Assembly: GCA_028023455.1 (NCBI GenBank)
Contig: JAQFVV010006502.1
Location: 372,001 to 436,000 of the forward strand
DNA from: Epiperipatus broadwayi
Taxonomy: Eukaryota > Onychophora > Udeonychophora > Euonychophora > Peripatidae
Length of the DNA: 64,000 nt
Direction of reading: 5' to 3'
Below the pieces are notes generated by a model. It did not search any database and was not told the origin of the DNA. It saw only the letters and a list, made by a program, of their open reading frames with translations. Positions 46,777 to 58,881 of the stretch are shown piece after piece (the stretch's first letter is position 1; each line of letters begins with the position of its first letter). The translations under genes were made by a program, and so were the position numbers.

Positions 46777-48560
46777 TATAAATATGTCCTTAATTTTTAG
46801 AAATGAATAAACACACACATCTCTCATGTTTATTCACCTTGTTTAATTGATCTCTAGTAAAAACAAAGGAATGTCAGGGTGAGGAATTTTTTTGCAGGAC
46901 TTCACCAACAATATCTGATAAAATTGTTATTTAAGAGATTATCATGCTTTATAGAAGTCAGTGACGAAATTAAGTCCTAACAGTTTTAATAGGAATTTAA
47001 ATAATTTTAAAAATTTACAAATCACTATTAAAATATAAAAGGAAACTTTAAAATTTAATTTTTTGTGAACATTTTTCAATTTTAAAACCTGGTAAACACA
47101 GAGCTCTAATTAACAATATTAATTATTAAAAAATAATTAATCAATATCTATACTTATTATAACATTTCTTTAATGAACCTACCCTTAAATCAACTTTAAT
47201 AATATTTAATGAATCTTTAAGTTTCACAAAGTACCTACCTTATTACCATACCAAGATATTATTTACAAATCTAAGTATTCCATAAGGTTAAAATGAGGTC
47301 AAATATAATGGCTATCTTTACTGCAGGTAGGGTAAAATAGGGTATCAGATTAAGCTGGCCCAAAAGTTGTATGTGAACTGAAAACTCTATGTGCTCAAAA
47401 CTTTTGTTTAAAGTGCTGAAATATTGGTTCTATCATATTATATTCAGCACAAATCACACCATCAGCTGCAGTGTAAAAGGAACCCTTATAGAATATGGGT
47501 AGCTGAGACCTGTAATCTCTGGTCCAAGTGTGCTGTTATGTTAGACTATTTTTTGTTGCCATTCTTTTATGGTGTTACAGGCATTTTTATGTTTCATGAG
47601 ATGTACGCTTGTGTTTAGTGCAGATTGACTGATTGTGATTTTCTTTTATAGTCCATCAGCTAAGGCTTTTTGTTTAGAGAGTATGAAGATAGCACATATG
47701 ATATGATTGATATAAAATGATTGGCTTATAAATTAGATGCAAATTGCACTGGATGAAGAGGCATGTCTTTAAGTTTAAAAAACATGATGCACATTTCTGA
47801 GTATAGAAATTTAGTGGTTCAGGCAAACAGAAGGATTGTCATTGTTTTGTGTAAGTGAATTGATAATGTGTGCATATCACTGAGATCAAGTACAAACATT
47901 TGAGCAAAGTGATCAGAGAATGTTGAAGGGTAAAATGTTACATTGATTTGATGATGAAGCATGTGAGTAAAAACATAAATCTATGAGAAAGGCATGACAA
48001 GTAGAATAAAATTCAGTTGTGTAGAGGAAACCTTCAACACTCATAATAGTTAATGAACCTTAATATAACTATTTTGTGACAAAGACATGATAGTTTATAT
48101 TAAAATACTTTAATAATATGACCAGTTAAGAAATTGATGAGAGCAGTGAGTTTATATTGAGTATTATACTTATAATTATTACAAAACAGGTAGTATGCAG
48201 ATGAATATTATAGCAGGAATAATAATGTGGGGGGTAAAATGTGGAAACAAGAAAGTTTGTATCTGTCTTTATTATTCTAAATGATGAAAAAGGGCCTTTT
48301 GATTTACAACTATTCCAATACTGTCTAATGGTGATGATGATTCTCTTGATTACATACAAAAACCTTGCTTTCTGAGATAGGATATATAATCAATCTGAGA
48401 TCCACTATATATCTTCATCTCTAGAAGACCTGATATATGTCACTGTGAAAGTTGAATCCACTTATATAATTGGTGGTTGTCTAGCACTCAGATCAGTCCT
48501 CTAACATTGAAGGTTCCTATTTTAGCTGCATGTCAGATTATGTATAAGAGAAATGCTTAC
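46777..48560 (-). pseudogene. LINE endonuclease region, left arm of giant inverted repeat
   Basis: On the minus strand this arm carries the same AP-endonuclease-like blocks as the right arm, more decayed: YFNINYHVF (about 48105-48080), the position of the GDFN motif, and SDHFAQM (complement of about 47920-47898). Reading direction is away from the centre of the inverted repeat. No RT motif follows. It contains many stops. Confidence 0.55.
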
Positions 48561-48764
48561 TATGGGAGGTTAAGGTCTGAGTGATAGATTTAATAGCTAT
48601 TAGTAATTAGCTAATGTTTGTCTTAGGACATAATGTTGTTGTCTAATTATCAAAAAGCTTTACCATAATGTAGTAAAGTATTATAAAAAATAAAACTGTT
48701 TAACTGAAATTTTATTCAGCAAAAAAAAGAGAGACAATAATGATGTAAATGGACTCATTTAACA

Positions 48765-48899
48765 ACAACAATAACAACAATGACATAACAATAATAGTAA
48801 TAATAATAACAAAAACAACAGCAGCAGCAACAACTACAACAATAACAATAATAGTAACAATAACAACAACAACAATAATGATGATGATAATAATAATAT
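48765..48899. repeat. Degenerate (AAC/AAT)n microsatellite
   Basis: AAC, AAT, CAG and GAT triplets without a long pure run. The minus-strand frame at 48712-48912 is its translation and not a gene. Confidence 0.9.
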
Positions 48900-50574
48900 A
48901 GTTCAGTAGCAAACAGTCTTGTCTGTATAATAATTAGAAGTTCTCTAGCTCAAACTTTTTATTTTCAATCATTAACACTATTATTAAAGATAATTTTAAA
49001 CTTTTTTGACAAGAAAACTTAAAACATTATAATATATTATAAATCTAATGAATTATTGTGGGTGCATATGTAAAATCATTTTCATTTATTTACATAGTGA
49101 GTAAAACAGTTCAAAATAGCCTTCACTAGTGCTATAGAAAGTTCAACTTTAAACAATGCCATTTAAAAAAATCTTATAACAACATAACTAAACACAATCT
49201 TAATTATTCAATTACAAAGTCAACCGCATAATTTAGAAAAAGTACATCAACTGACATGGAAAACTTTGATTTAGTAAATCAAAATAATGAAGAAAGACCT
49301 GTATCCTCTCCATGATATGGGCAGTTTACTTGCTTGAGAATATTGCTGAAAGGTTCAACAATACCATTATAAGTGCTCTTTAGTACATTCAAATGCTTTT
49401 TATCTGATAGATCAATAGTTTTGTCTCCCATTATATACATTGCAAACTGTACTATTTTCCAAGAGCATTATAAAATGAATCCCTTACCCTACACAATTAA
49501 TAGGTTGGCTGATCATCTCAACTCAGAATAATGGTATCTAGTTTCATGACTTGATTCCAAGAGCCATTTCAATGCAAACACTTGCTAACTTTGCACTAAT
49601 TGCTGTGGATAAAAACTGTCAGGACATTACAGCAGGATACTAAAGAACACATATCTTGTGTATATAATTCAATATTTCCAAAAATTAATGGAACATTTTG
49701 GGAAAGTGATCTCATTATAACCAAACCAAGGTTAAGCTAAACAAAGAAATTGAAACAACTGCCATACCTATACAAACACTGACAGAGAGACCACATTTTG
49801 TCTCCATATAAGAGGCTTAAGGCTATAATGAAACTTCTGTGGACAGTATGGTCATAGAGCCACCAACAGTACTATTGCTAGATGGTAACAATGTGAGCAA
49901 GTAGTTGACCACACATCTCAATGTATCCATAATAAAAATCAAGCTAACATTGATAATATTGCACATGTGTAAATATGTGATAATCCTCAACCTGCTACAT
50001 TTCATAGAAGCTTTTGCATAAGTGAAAATGTGCAACTCATAAACCTCTTTACAAATCAAATTCATGTGACCAGCAGCCAAATTGTAGATCATAATTTTTA
50101 TCAGAAACACATCTAAATAGATAAATACTGTATAGAGACTGGGTCAAATGGAGCAACTAAAAATTCCCAGCCAATTGTTCCAAACAATAAAGCAATTAAT
50201 AACCATTAAAGTTTTCATTTTATGATACACAAAATATTCACAGATATTATGAACCTTCCTACACTATGCCTTTCACCTAAAAAGCAGTCCCTCAGATGGC
50301 TTTATTAAAAGAAAACCCAGTTGGTCACAAAAACCTATAAACCAAAAAGGCAAAAACACTCAACTACAATACTAGGGCAACTGAGCCTCACAATAAGATG
50401 CAAACCCACAGAAGTCATTAATACAGAACACAATCACATACACTTTTCAAAAAACATTTTGCATAAAAAACTAATTTTAAACTCTGAGATATCTTTCAGA
50501 AAGGGTACTATACAAACAGACACAACATCCTCTGCACACAAAGTAATATTATTGTAATTGATTTCATATTAACA
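48900..50574 (+). other. Spacer of the giant inverted repeat; possible LINE ORF1 remnant
   Basis: Less AT-rich than the flanks, but every frame is broken. On the plus strand, blocks such as TVLLLDGNNVS (about 49868-49900) and NVQLINLFTNQIHVTSSQIV (about 50029-50088) could be remains of an ORF1 protein lying upstream of the endonuclease ORF at 50696. I cannot match them to a family. The minus-strand frame at 49823-50110 overlaps the same segment. Function unknown. Confidence 0.25.
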
Positions 50575-50695
50575 GCCCTAAATAACAGAATTAAGTCCTA
50601 AGGCAAATCTTAGATAACTACTAATAACTGTCAAACCCATGACACAAGCCTTAACCCTCCCCCATAATAAGCATTTCTCTCATAGATAATCTGAC

Positions 50696-51430
50696 ATGCA
50701 GTTAAAAATAGGATCCTTCAAAGTTAGAGGATTGTTTTGAGTCACAAACAACCACCATCTATATAAGTGGATTCAACGTACACAGCTATACATTCTTGGT
50801 CTTTCAGGGATAAGATATATAATGACTTTCAGATTGATCCTATATCTCATCTGAAAATGCAAGTTTTTATATCTAATCAAAAAACATTATCACCCTCAGG
50901 CAGCACATTATTAATCAGAACTCAAAAGACCATTTTACATCATCTAGAGCATATATTTAGATACAAATTTTCTTATTACAACAATTCACCACCATATTAT
51001 TACTTCTGCTATAATAATTCCCTACCATATTATTACTTCTGCTATAATATTCATCTACACTACCACCCAGTTTTACAATAATTGTAAGTATAATAATATA
51101 AACTCACTGCTCTCATCAACTTCTCAACTAGTCATATTACTAGGGTATTTTAACATGAACTATCATGTCTTTGTCACAAACTAATTATATTAAATTGCAT
51201 TAACTATTATGAGTGTTGAAGGTTTTTTCTACATAACACAATTTTATTCTACAACAATTGTCATGATTTTGTCATAGATTTATGCTTTTATTCATATATG
51301 CTTCCTTATCAAATCAATCTAACATTTCATTCTTCAACATTCTCTGATCACTTTGCTCAAATGCTTATACTTGAACTTAATGATTTATCAATCCACTTAC
51401 ACAAAACAGAGTTCTTCTCTCTTCCTGAAC
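50696..51430 (+). pseudogene. LINE AP-endonuclease domain, right arm of giant inverted repeat
   Basis: Opens MQLKIGSFKVRGL at 50696, the usual N-terminal strand of LINE AP endonucleases (KI.S.NVRGL type). Then WIQRTQLYIL (about 50769-50800), VILLGYFNMNYHVF (about 51132-51174; canonical GDFN, here GYFN), and in another frame SDHFAQMLILEL (about 51345-51380), the SDH motif that carries the catalytic His. Several stops and frame changes. This is the nicking domain of target-primed retrotransposition. The reverse transcriptase expected after it is not present before the arm ends. Confidence 0.65.
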
Positions 51431-52504
51431 CATTAAATTTCTAAACTCAGAATTGTGGATGATGTTTTTAAACTTAAAGATACGCCTTTTGATCCAGTGC
51501 AGTGTTGTACTTTATTTATAAGCATATCATTTTATATCAATCATGTGCTATCCTCATACTCTCTAAGCAGCAAGCTTTGACTGATGGGCTGTGCAAGCAA
51601 ATCACAATCAGTCAATCTGCACTTAACACAAGCACACATCTCAAGAAACTTACTGAAGCATATAACAATGCCTGTAACACCTTAAAAGAATGACAACAAA
51701 AAAGAAATAGTCTAACTCAACAACAAACTTGAACCAGAGGTTAAAGCTTTAGGCTACCCATCTACTACAAGAGGTCATTTAGCACTGCAGCTTATGGTGT
51801 GATCAATGCTGAATATAATATGATAAAACCAATATGCTAGCACTTTAAAAAAAGTTACAAGCACATAGTGTTTTCAAACCAAATATTATCTTTGCACCAC
51901 CTTAATCTGACATCCTATTTCAACCTACCTGCATTAAAGATAGCCATTATATCTGACATGTCATTTTGGTCTCATTGCATACTTAGATTTTTAAATAATA
52001 CCTTGATATGATAATAAGGTAGGTATTTTGTGAAGCTTAAAGATATCATTAAATATTACTAATGTTGATTTAAGTTGGTTTAATGGTAGGTTCATTAAAA
52101 AAAGTTATATCAAGCGTAGAGGTTAATTAATTATTTTTATTAGTTATTATTGTTAATTAAAAATCTAAGTTTACCAAGTTTTAAAATTGAAAAATGTTCA
52201 CAAGAAATTAAATTTTAAAGTTTTCTTTTAGATTTTAATAGTAATTTATAAATATTTAAAATTATTTAAATTTCTGTTAAAACTGTTAAGACTTAGTGAC
52301 AAAAAACTCCTATGAAACATGATAATCTCTTAGATGACAATTTTCTCACGTTTTGTTGGTGAAGTAAATATTTGCAAGATCTGTTAATGATCTCCAGCAA
52401 AAAAAATTCTCACCATGCCATTCCTTTGTTTTTACTAGATATCAATTAAACAAGGTTGAACAAACATGAGAGATAGAATGTTTATTTATTTAAAAAAATT
52501 AAAG
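51431..52504 (+). pseudogene. Remainder of LINE arm, unassigned
   Basis: Continues the arm after the endonuclease. Readable pieces include LKKLTEAYNNACNTLKE (about 51637-51690), then VKALGYPSTTRGHLALQLMV in another frame (about 51738-51800). These look like protein remnants but match no RT motif I know. The sequence becomes AT-rich after about 52010 and ends at the Fb insertion. Confidence 0.4.
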
Positions 52505-53335
52505 ATAAATTTATAACAGGCAAAACTCACTATATGTATTGCCACTCATTGCAGTCTAGAGTAATCAATGGATGCCAGAAGGCTTGTGCATAAAATCCTC
52601 ATCCAGTGCCTACTCACCCAATATCCCCAGACTAGTTTCTGGCTTGTATCTGAGAGCACATGCTCTCAGATCCAAGGCTTTTTACTGACAAAGGCCACAA
52701 GCCAGAAACTAGTCTGGGGATATTGGATGAGTAGGTACTAGATGGGAATTTTATGCATAAGCCTTCTGGCATCCATTGATTACTCTAACTTGCAGTGAGT
52801 GGCAATATATAGTGAGTTTTTACTGTTTTAATAACAGTTATAAGCAAGCATAGGGTATGGTGATCATGTGATGTTTATTGGCTTAAAACGAATCCTGCCT
52901 AATAGGATAGTGGTGGCTGTGGTCATTAAAAAACCAATGACACCCAAAATGTATAGGTACTGAACTGAGTTTAGACTTATATGACTATGAAAGCTAATGA
53001 GCTTGAATTGAAAATATTAAGGTGTTTTCAATTTAAGACTCATAGTTTTGTAGTTAAGTAGAGATAAAAGGCAGCTGCTGGAGGGTTGCATTAGATCCTA
53101 AGATCTAGATGCAGTGCTCTCAGATACAAGAATCCTCACTAATGAAGGCCACAAGCCAGAATCTAGTCTGGGGATATTAGATGAGTAGGCACTAGATGGG
53201 GATTTTATGCAGAAGCCTTCTGGCATCCATTGATTACTTTATCTTGGAGTGAGTGGCAATACATATAGTGAGTTTTGCCTGTTTTAATAACAGTTATAAG
53301 CAACATAGGAAATGGTGATCATGTGATAAATTTAT
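52505..53335. mobile_element. Fb foldback-family element, copy 5, inserted in the inverted-repeat arm
   Basis: The body is 52515-53325, flanked by identical 10-bp direct repeats ATAAATTTAT (52505-52514 and 53326-53335). It holds a short reverse unit (52515-52655), a forward unit to about 52875 ending in ATGGTGATCATGTG, then a second full forward unit (52876-53325) ending in the same motif. It is therefore both inverted and tandem. Removing it restores continuity with the left arm (near 46770), so it inserted after the inverted repeat formed. Confidence 0.85.
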
Positions 53336-53700
53336 GACCTTTGGCTTATGACAATATTTTCAAGCTACTTAAAAAAAAAAAAAAAACTAGGGTTATCTCC
53401 AAGTAAATTTTTTTAATGACCATAAGCATGATTTTTGTGCTGCTGATTGTTACAATTATTAAAAATATACATTAAAAAATTTGATAATAAATTATATCTT
53501 GTATCTAAAGAACAAGCAAATACACTTAAATAATAAATATCCCTTTTTTCTTCTTCTTTAAATAATGGTATTATTCTAAAAAAAAAAGAATTATTTAAAA
53601 TAATATTACTACATTCTAAAAATCCAATCTCAATATGTGCTAATATATATTTAAGAGTCCATATAAACATTATAGCATGAACAGTATACATGTATATGTA
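53336..53700 (-). pseudogene. Outer end of right inverted-repeat arm and unassigned minus-strand frame
   Basis: 53336-53445 is the reverse complement of about 46660-46770 (shared translated block HKNHAYGHxKNL.GDN). Beyond that, a 92-codon minus-strand frame (53691-53413) continues upstream with no match to the PLE GIY-YIG sequence on the other side except at HKNHA. It may be the 3' end of another PLE-like copy, but I cannot confirm it. Confidence 0.4.
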
Positions 53701-54302
53701 AAATCTTTTTAAATTAAATGTACTTTAATAAAAAGATTAATATTTTTAAATTTTATTTTAGTATGAAAAAAATAATATTTTGTCTAAAATCAAAATTCTC
53801 AAAAATTATTATAATAGTATACAATTTTCCAAATAGATGCAATGTATCATTTATAATTTCTTCAGAATAAGTTGCTTCCATGATAATAATTTCTTTTATT
53901 TAAACGTCATTTATTTCTTTAAGCTTAGCAATTTGTTTTTTATATTTAATACATTGAAAGATATTTTCTTGATAGTTATAGTGCTCTCTATCTGTATGAT
54001 TTTGCTCTTTTTCATTATCCTTTAAAAATATTATTTTCTGGATTGTAATCATCTGCTGTACTTTGCTTTAGATTATGTTATTGTGAAAAAAACTAAAATA
54101 TTTCACAATTACAACTTTGTATAATTTTTATTGTAGAAACTACATTTAATCAATTTTTAAAGTAGTATCGAAAATGATTAGTAATAATCATTAGTGTATT
54201 TATCTGAAATGGATGGCGTCAAAATTGTGAGTGAGGGAAGTTTGACAATGGTAAATGAAAATGTAATAATTTACTCTAGATAAATACTTTGCATATAATA
54301 AA
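53701..54302. other. AT-rich intergenic DNA, nothing recognised
   Basis: The frame at 53837-54025 is hydrophobic by composition only. Confidence 0.5.
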
Positions 54303-54323
54303 GATATATATATATATATATGA

Positions 54324-54390
54324 GGAATAATGACTTGGGCCAACTGATGAGAGCTGGTTCAACACGAAATGCATCTTGGGGGTTATTTGT
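54324..54390 (+). ncRNA. Hammerhead ribozyme motif, intact catalytic core, PLE-type
   Basis: Core CTGATGA (54344-54350) and GAAA (54366-54369) are both intact. Inner helix I CCAA (54340-54343) pairs with TTGG (54376-54379). Outer helix I AATAA (54326-54330) pairs with TTATT (54383-54387) across an internal loop. Helix III is the minimal ATGCAT fold (54369-54374), giving U54374 and cleavage after C54375. Helix II (GAGCT, loop GGTTC, AACAC) has two mismatches against the GTGCT/AGCAC seen in the sister copies. Type I with minimal helix III is the layout described for Penelope-like elements. A (TA)n run (54306-54321) lies immediately upstream. Confidence 0.65.
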
Positions 54391-57136
54391 CTTTTATTGT
54401 ATCTTTATTCATATGAATTTAAAAAGAATGGGGAAGTATGGAGATGTTTATTATATCTTTATTTTACTATGATTATCATAAAAAGTTTTAAATTTCATTT
54501 ATCTATGTAGATTAATTTTATCAATATGCTTAATGAATTGTTTTGAAATAAATGGGGCTGTTGCTATTTTTTTAAATCTGCACCATTGATAGATAAATTG
54601 TTAATTTACAGAAGATTTAACAGTTTGTTGTTTGTTTGTTTTTTTTTTCAAAATTATAGTTGTATTACTACTATATGTAAAAATTGGATAATCCAGTAAT
54701 ATATGCTGTTTATTATTTAAATTTACAATCAGTTAATACATTATCAGAAATTTATGTAATATATTTAAAAACAAATTTAAAATGTTACCATTATCAACAC
54801 TTTTCATATAAACAAATAAAGATGGTTGACATAATATAAATGATAAAGTGGCAAATTTGTAAATTGTTCTAATCATTTTAATATTAGTTGTTTTTCTCAA
54901 AATATTAGTTGCAGCACTTAATTTACAACCAATTCAGATCAATACCAATCATTTATGAAACTAGAGATGATTTTTATCATAGATATAAACTTTAAATTTT
55001 AATAAAAGATTAATTCATTTATTTTTTAATTAAATATAAACATATGGATTAACTCAATTTCAACCCTTTTTTCCTTGCGCATCTTTTTTAGATATGCTTA
55101 AAATTTCCACTCCACTCCACATTTCTGAAACATATGAATAAAAACATATAAACAAAAGAAATCATTCGAAGGTCCATATTATTCTGAAGCAGCCTTCTTC
55201 AGTTAGTTCAGATCACAGTCTCTTATGTATATGTAAAGGACTGTGATTTATGATAGTTCAGGATAATAAGCATTATGGAGTGATTTTTTTTATTTAAAGT
55301 CTTTATTCATATGTTTCCAAGAAAAGATGGAATAAAATTTTAAATATGTGTATAAAGAGAGAGAGAGAGATATTAAAAACCTTTTTATAATCTGTGAAAT
55401 CTAAGCACACTGAACGTTCCTATTCATAACATCTTTAAAAAATGATATTCATTACATCTTTGAATTATTTTATTTCTTTCTAACAGATTCATCTTTCTAA
55501 TTCTTGAATGTCCTTTTGGCTGTGCAAATGTATATTTATATATTATTTTCTATTTTGAAGCCTTTTATAGAGTATTATATATGTTTAAGCATATTTCAAG
55601 ATCTGTATAACGAAATTACGAAATACATGTGTTTCTATATTATTGGCAACAATTCGAGCTGTATTTAAATGCATTACTTTCCATGGATAGTTTGAAATTA
55701 TCTCAAATAGAAAATAATGCTTCTTCTAATTATTCATAAAATACAACATTTAAAAAGGTTTGAAGTTTTATGATGAATCCATTTCAAACAATATAAAATT
55801 TCAATTATATGGTAAGAATATAATTGGAAAATCAAAAATATTGTAATAAAGATGTATATTCAGGTGAAACCCTTCAGTATTTCGGCAATGCTTCTCTTCA
55901 AATTAAAACTTATTTACAAAGATAGTTTTCTTATTTTTTAAAGACGATTTGTATCATTAATTTCAATTAGACAATCTAATTAAATACATTCTTAATAAAA
56001 AGTTTAAATATCCTATTTGTTATGTATTTTTAAATTTAATTAAATTGTGCAGATAAACATAAAATTCAATACAAACACATTTTGAAAGTATTTATGTAAT
56101 TAGTAATAGTATTGCTGTTAAGTTTCCCGAGCAGCTAATTATCTTTCAAGCTATAAAAACTCTGTTAGTAAAAGAGGAATGTAAGCAATATTAAATGAGT
56201 TTAAAGCTGCGCAAATTTTTATTATAATGTTTAATTTTTTTTTCTTTTAAAAATAATCAATGGATTTTAAAATGAAAAGTCTTTCTGAAGTTTTGTATCT
56301 TATTATCGGTCTGTGGCAATCAATAAACAATGCTTTTCATTGTATATATATACATTGACTGTGATTAATGATTTAAAACAATTTACAAATATGAAAAAAT
56401 ATTGGTATTATTAAAAAAAATGCAAAAACGTTATTGTAGCAGTAAAATTAAAAGAAATTATTTACAATTTCAAAATACAAAATGCATATCTGATGAACAT
56501 TTTTTTTTTCGAAATTATTAACTGTGAATGTAGAGAGGTTTTTGAGGTATAAAGTAGAACGATACTCTCAAAATAAATGATTAAATAATGAATCTTTAAT
56601 TTATGTATAGAGGTGTTACTATGCTGTTACAGTTAGCTTTAAAATGGACATACTGGAATAAAGTGTTTTAGCTAAAAACTAACACCACACAGATCGTTTG
56701 AAATTATTGGTTTTAGTAAAATTTATGTTTAACATACTTGTTTATAAAAGGTGCTGTGAGCAAATGGAAAAAAATAATCGATGTGGATAATTAATTATAT
56801 TTATTTATGCTAATTAATGTTCCTAGAGCAAATAAAATATAATAAACGAGTAAAGAAAATTCAATGTCATAAATTATTTTTTTTAGTAAACTCAGTATTA
56901 TGTAAGATGAACTTATATTAAAAAAAATAAAAACATTTAATCGTTGTATTTTTATTGTTTTAGATATCTGATAGTAAACTTAATTTTAATTTTAATGAAA
57001 TAAGTAAGTAATACAAGAAATGTAGAAAATATATAAGAAAATGAATAGATTAGATAATTAATGTTTTTAAGCTGTTTTTATTACTATTCTTTATAAGTAT
57101 TATAACTTTGTCTTTCTTATTGCATTGCAAATCCAT
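54391..57136. other. AT-rich intergenic DNA with a short (GA)n
   Basis: 54391-54450 may continue the PLE repeat after the hammerhead. A (GA)n run lies near 55357-55370. Nothing else recognised. Confidence 0.55.
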
Positions 57137-57355
57137 ATAATATTAATATCACTTTATGTTCTTTATTACTTTTTACAATGCTTTTTACAACCCGTTATTG
57201 ATGGTCTTGATTGCCCCAGCAATATTCTTCAGTTAAGATTTGAAAATATAAATAGAAGTTCTGAAGAAGATTTCTGTGACAATCAAAACCATCAATAATG
57301 CGTTGTAAAAAGCCTTGTAAAAAATAATAAGGAACATAAGTGATATTAATATTAT
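57137..57355. mobile_element. Hairpin MITE, about 95-bp arms
   Basis: The left arm (57137 to about 57233) and right arm (about 57260-57355) are reverse complements with small mismatches. Shared blocks are ATATTAATATCACTT, TTTTTACAA.GC.TTTTTACAAC and TTATTGATGGT.TTGATTG. The minus-strand frame 57233-57415 overlaps the right arm and has no family motif. Confidence 0.8.
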
Positions 57356-58881
57356 TACTATTACTGTAAATATCAAATACCTAAAATACAAATAAGTTAA
57401 GAAATCAGTGAGCAAAAAATATAATCACTATATTTGAATAATTTACTAATAGATATCAAAAAAAAAATAAAAAAATATTCTTGAAAAGAACTAATTTATA
57501 ACTAGTTGATCATAAAATTGAACAAATGTCTAGATCATTATAAAAGAATAAAGCCGACATATGCTTACATGGATAAAAAATAGGAGTCTTTTGTTTTTAA
57601 TGGGCTACCAAAGTCTAATTAATGATAATGATAAATGTTATTGTAAGTTATCTAATCATTATATCCCAAATCCCATTTGTTTGTTTTTGAAAAAATAAAT
57701 GACCCTTTGTTTTTCATTAATGTATCTTTATTACTTACTTTTTGTTACAATTAATTATTGGTGAATACATAATTTTTTATATAAATCACAAACAGAGATG
57801 TATATAAACTGATAAAAATAAATATTTAATATTTATCATTTTATATGTAACATACAAAAATCAAAAGTCGATAACAAATGCTGTAATTAAATGATCATTT
57901 TGTCAGAATACAAGATGTCTGAGCACCAAATTGGTTGAGTGAGCAGAATTCAGTTGACCAATGTTAGTTTTTTTTAAAATTTTCTTGATCTGTAAATAAG
58001 TTATAAACTATTTAAATTCTTAATCTGCCTCTTTTATCACTGCAGTAAAATATCCACAGCAAAAACAAAGTGTTAAAGATAGAGGATAGTGAATATAAAA
58101 TCTGCAGAGATATTGGCAAACTATGGATTGACAACAGTTAAAAATAATATATTTGATAATATTGTGATATTTTCCCTTTGATTTAAATATGCCCAATGTA
58201 TATTTTTAGAAATTAATTTTACTTTAACAATATAATTATAATATGTTAAAGAGTTTTTATAATTTGAGCACTTTCTTATAACTACATTCTTTATTAGACT
58301 GGATGAACAATTGATTTATTTACTTATTTTTTTTTACTTTTGAATCACAAAACAATATTATTAAAAGCCCTAATCACAGACCAACAGATATAAAAGGTTT
58401 TATTTATTAACCATTTCCAGTTTTTTTAAATCTCTTATAAAAAGGATGAATAAATATAATTGCTACAATGCTCTTATTAATATGATGTCTAATTATATGG
58501 TGTCTTTATATGTTTTTTCTGCATATTTATTCACAAAATGTAGAATTTTTGAATTTTGTTTATTATTTGTTTATTATTAAAACGTCAAACAATTGCAATT
58601 CTTTTCATAAATCCATTAATAAAATTATCTCTCAGATTCTATTATTATACAATCCTTCATTGGAAATGTTTTACTTTTAACTAATATCAATGGCTTTTTG
58701 TAACTTTTTTCAAACATTACAATTTTTTCCCCTGGATGTTTGGTCATTACCCATGTTTTATAACCATCTAATAATTATGAAACATTTTTTTATTATTTTA
58801 AAATCATGTCCATGTTTTATAATCTTGTACTTTTTCTGTCTATTTTTAATTTATATATATATATATTGCTTGTAACAGTTC
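57356..58881. other. AT-rich intergenic DNA, nothing recognised
   Basis: A short (TA)n at 58853-58866 precedes the PLE fragment. The frame at 58690-58875 is AT-driven. Confidence 0.55.

Larger units (their letters stand above)
46660..53445. repeat. Giant inverted repeat, about 2-kb arms, one arm interrupted
   Basis: The left arm (about 46660-48650) is the diverged reverse complement of the right arm (about 50575-53445). Matches run through the whole arm, for example ATGAGAGAT and AACAAGGT near 46820/52470, the SDHFAQ-coding stretch near 47900/51350, AACTATCATGTCTTTGT near 48085/51165, and CTGCATGTCAGATTAT near 48525/50700. The right arm is broken by the Fb insertion 52515-53325; homology resumes on the far side (to about 53445). 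The spacer is 48651-50574. Confidence 0.85.

Noticed and set aside
41322-48899. CRISPR-like or other regular arrays among the triplet repeats
   Set aside because: These are microsatellites and tandem repeats without spacers, in a eukaryotic context.
49823-50110. 95-codon minus-strand frame in the inverted-repeat spacer
   Set aside because: No recognisable domain. It overlaps plus-strand fragments that fit the LINE orientation slightly better, so it is not called as a gene.
57233-57415. 60-codon hydrophobic frame as a small membrane protein
   Set aside because: Overlaps a MITE arm, and its hydrophobicity is explained by AT-rich composition.
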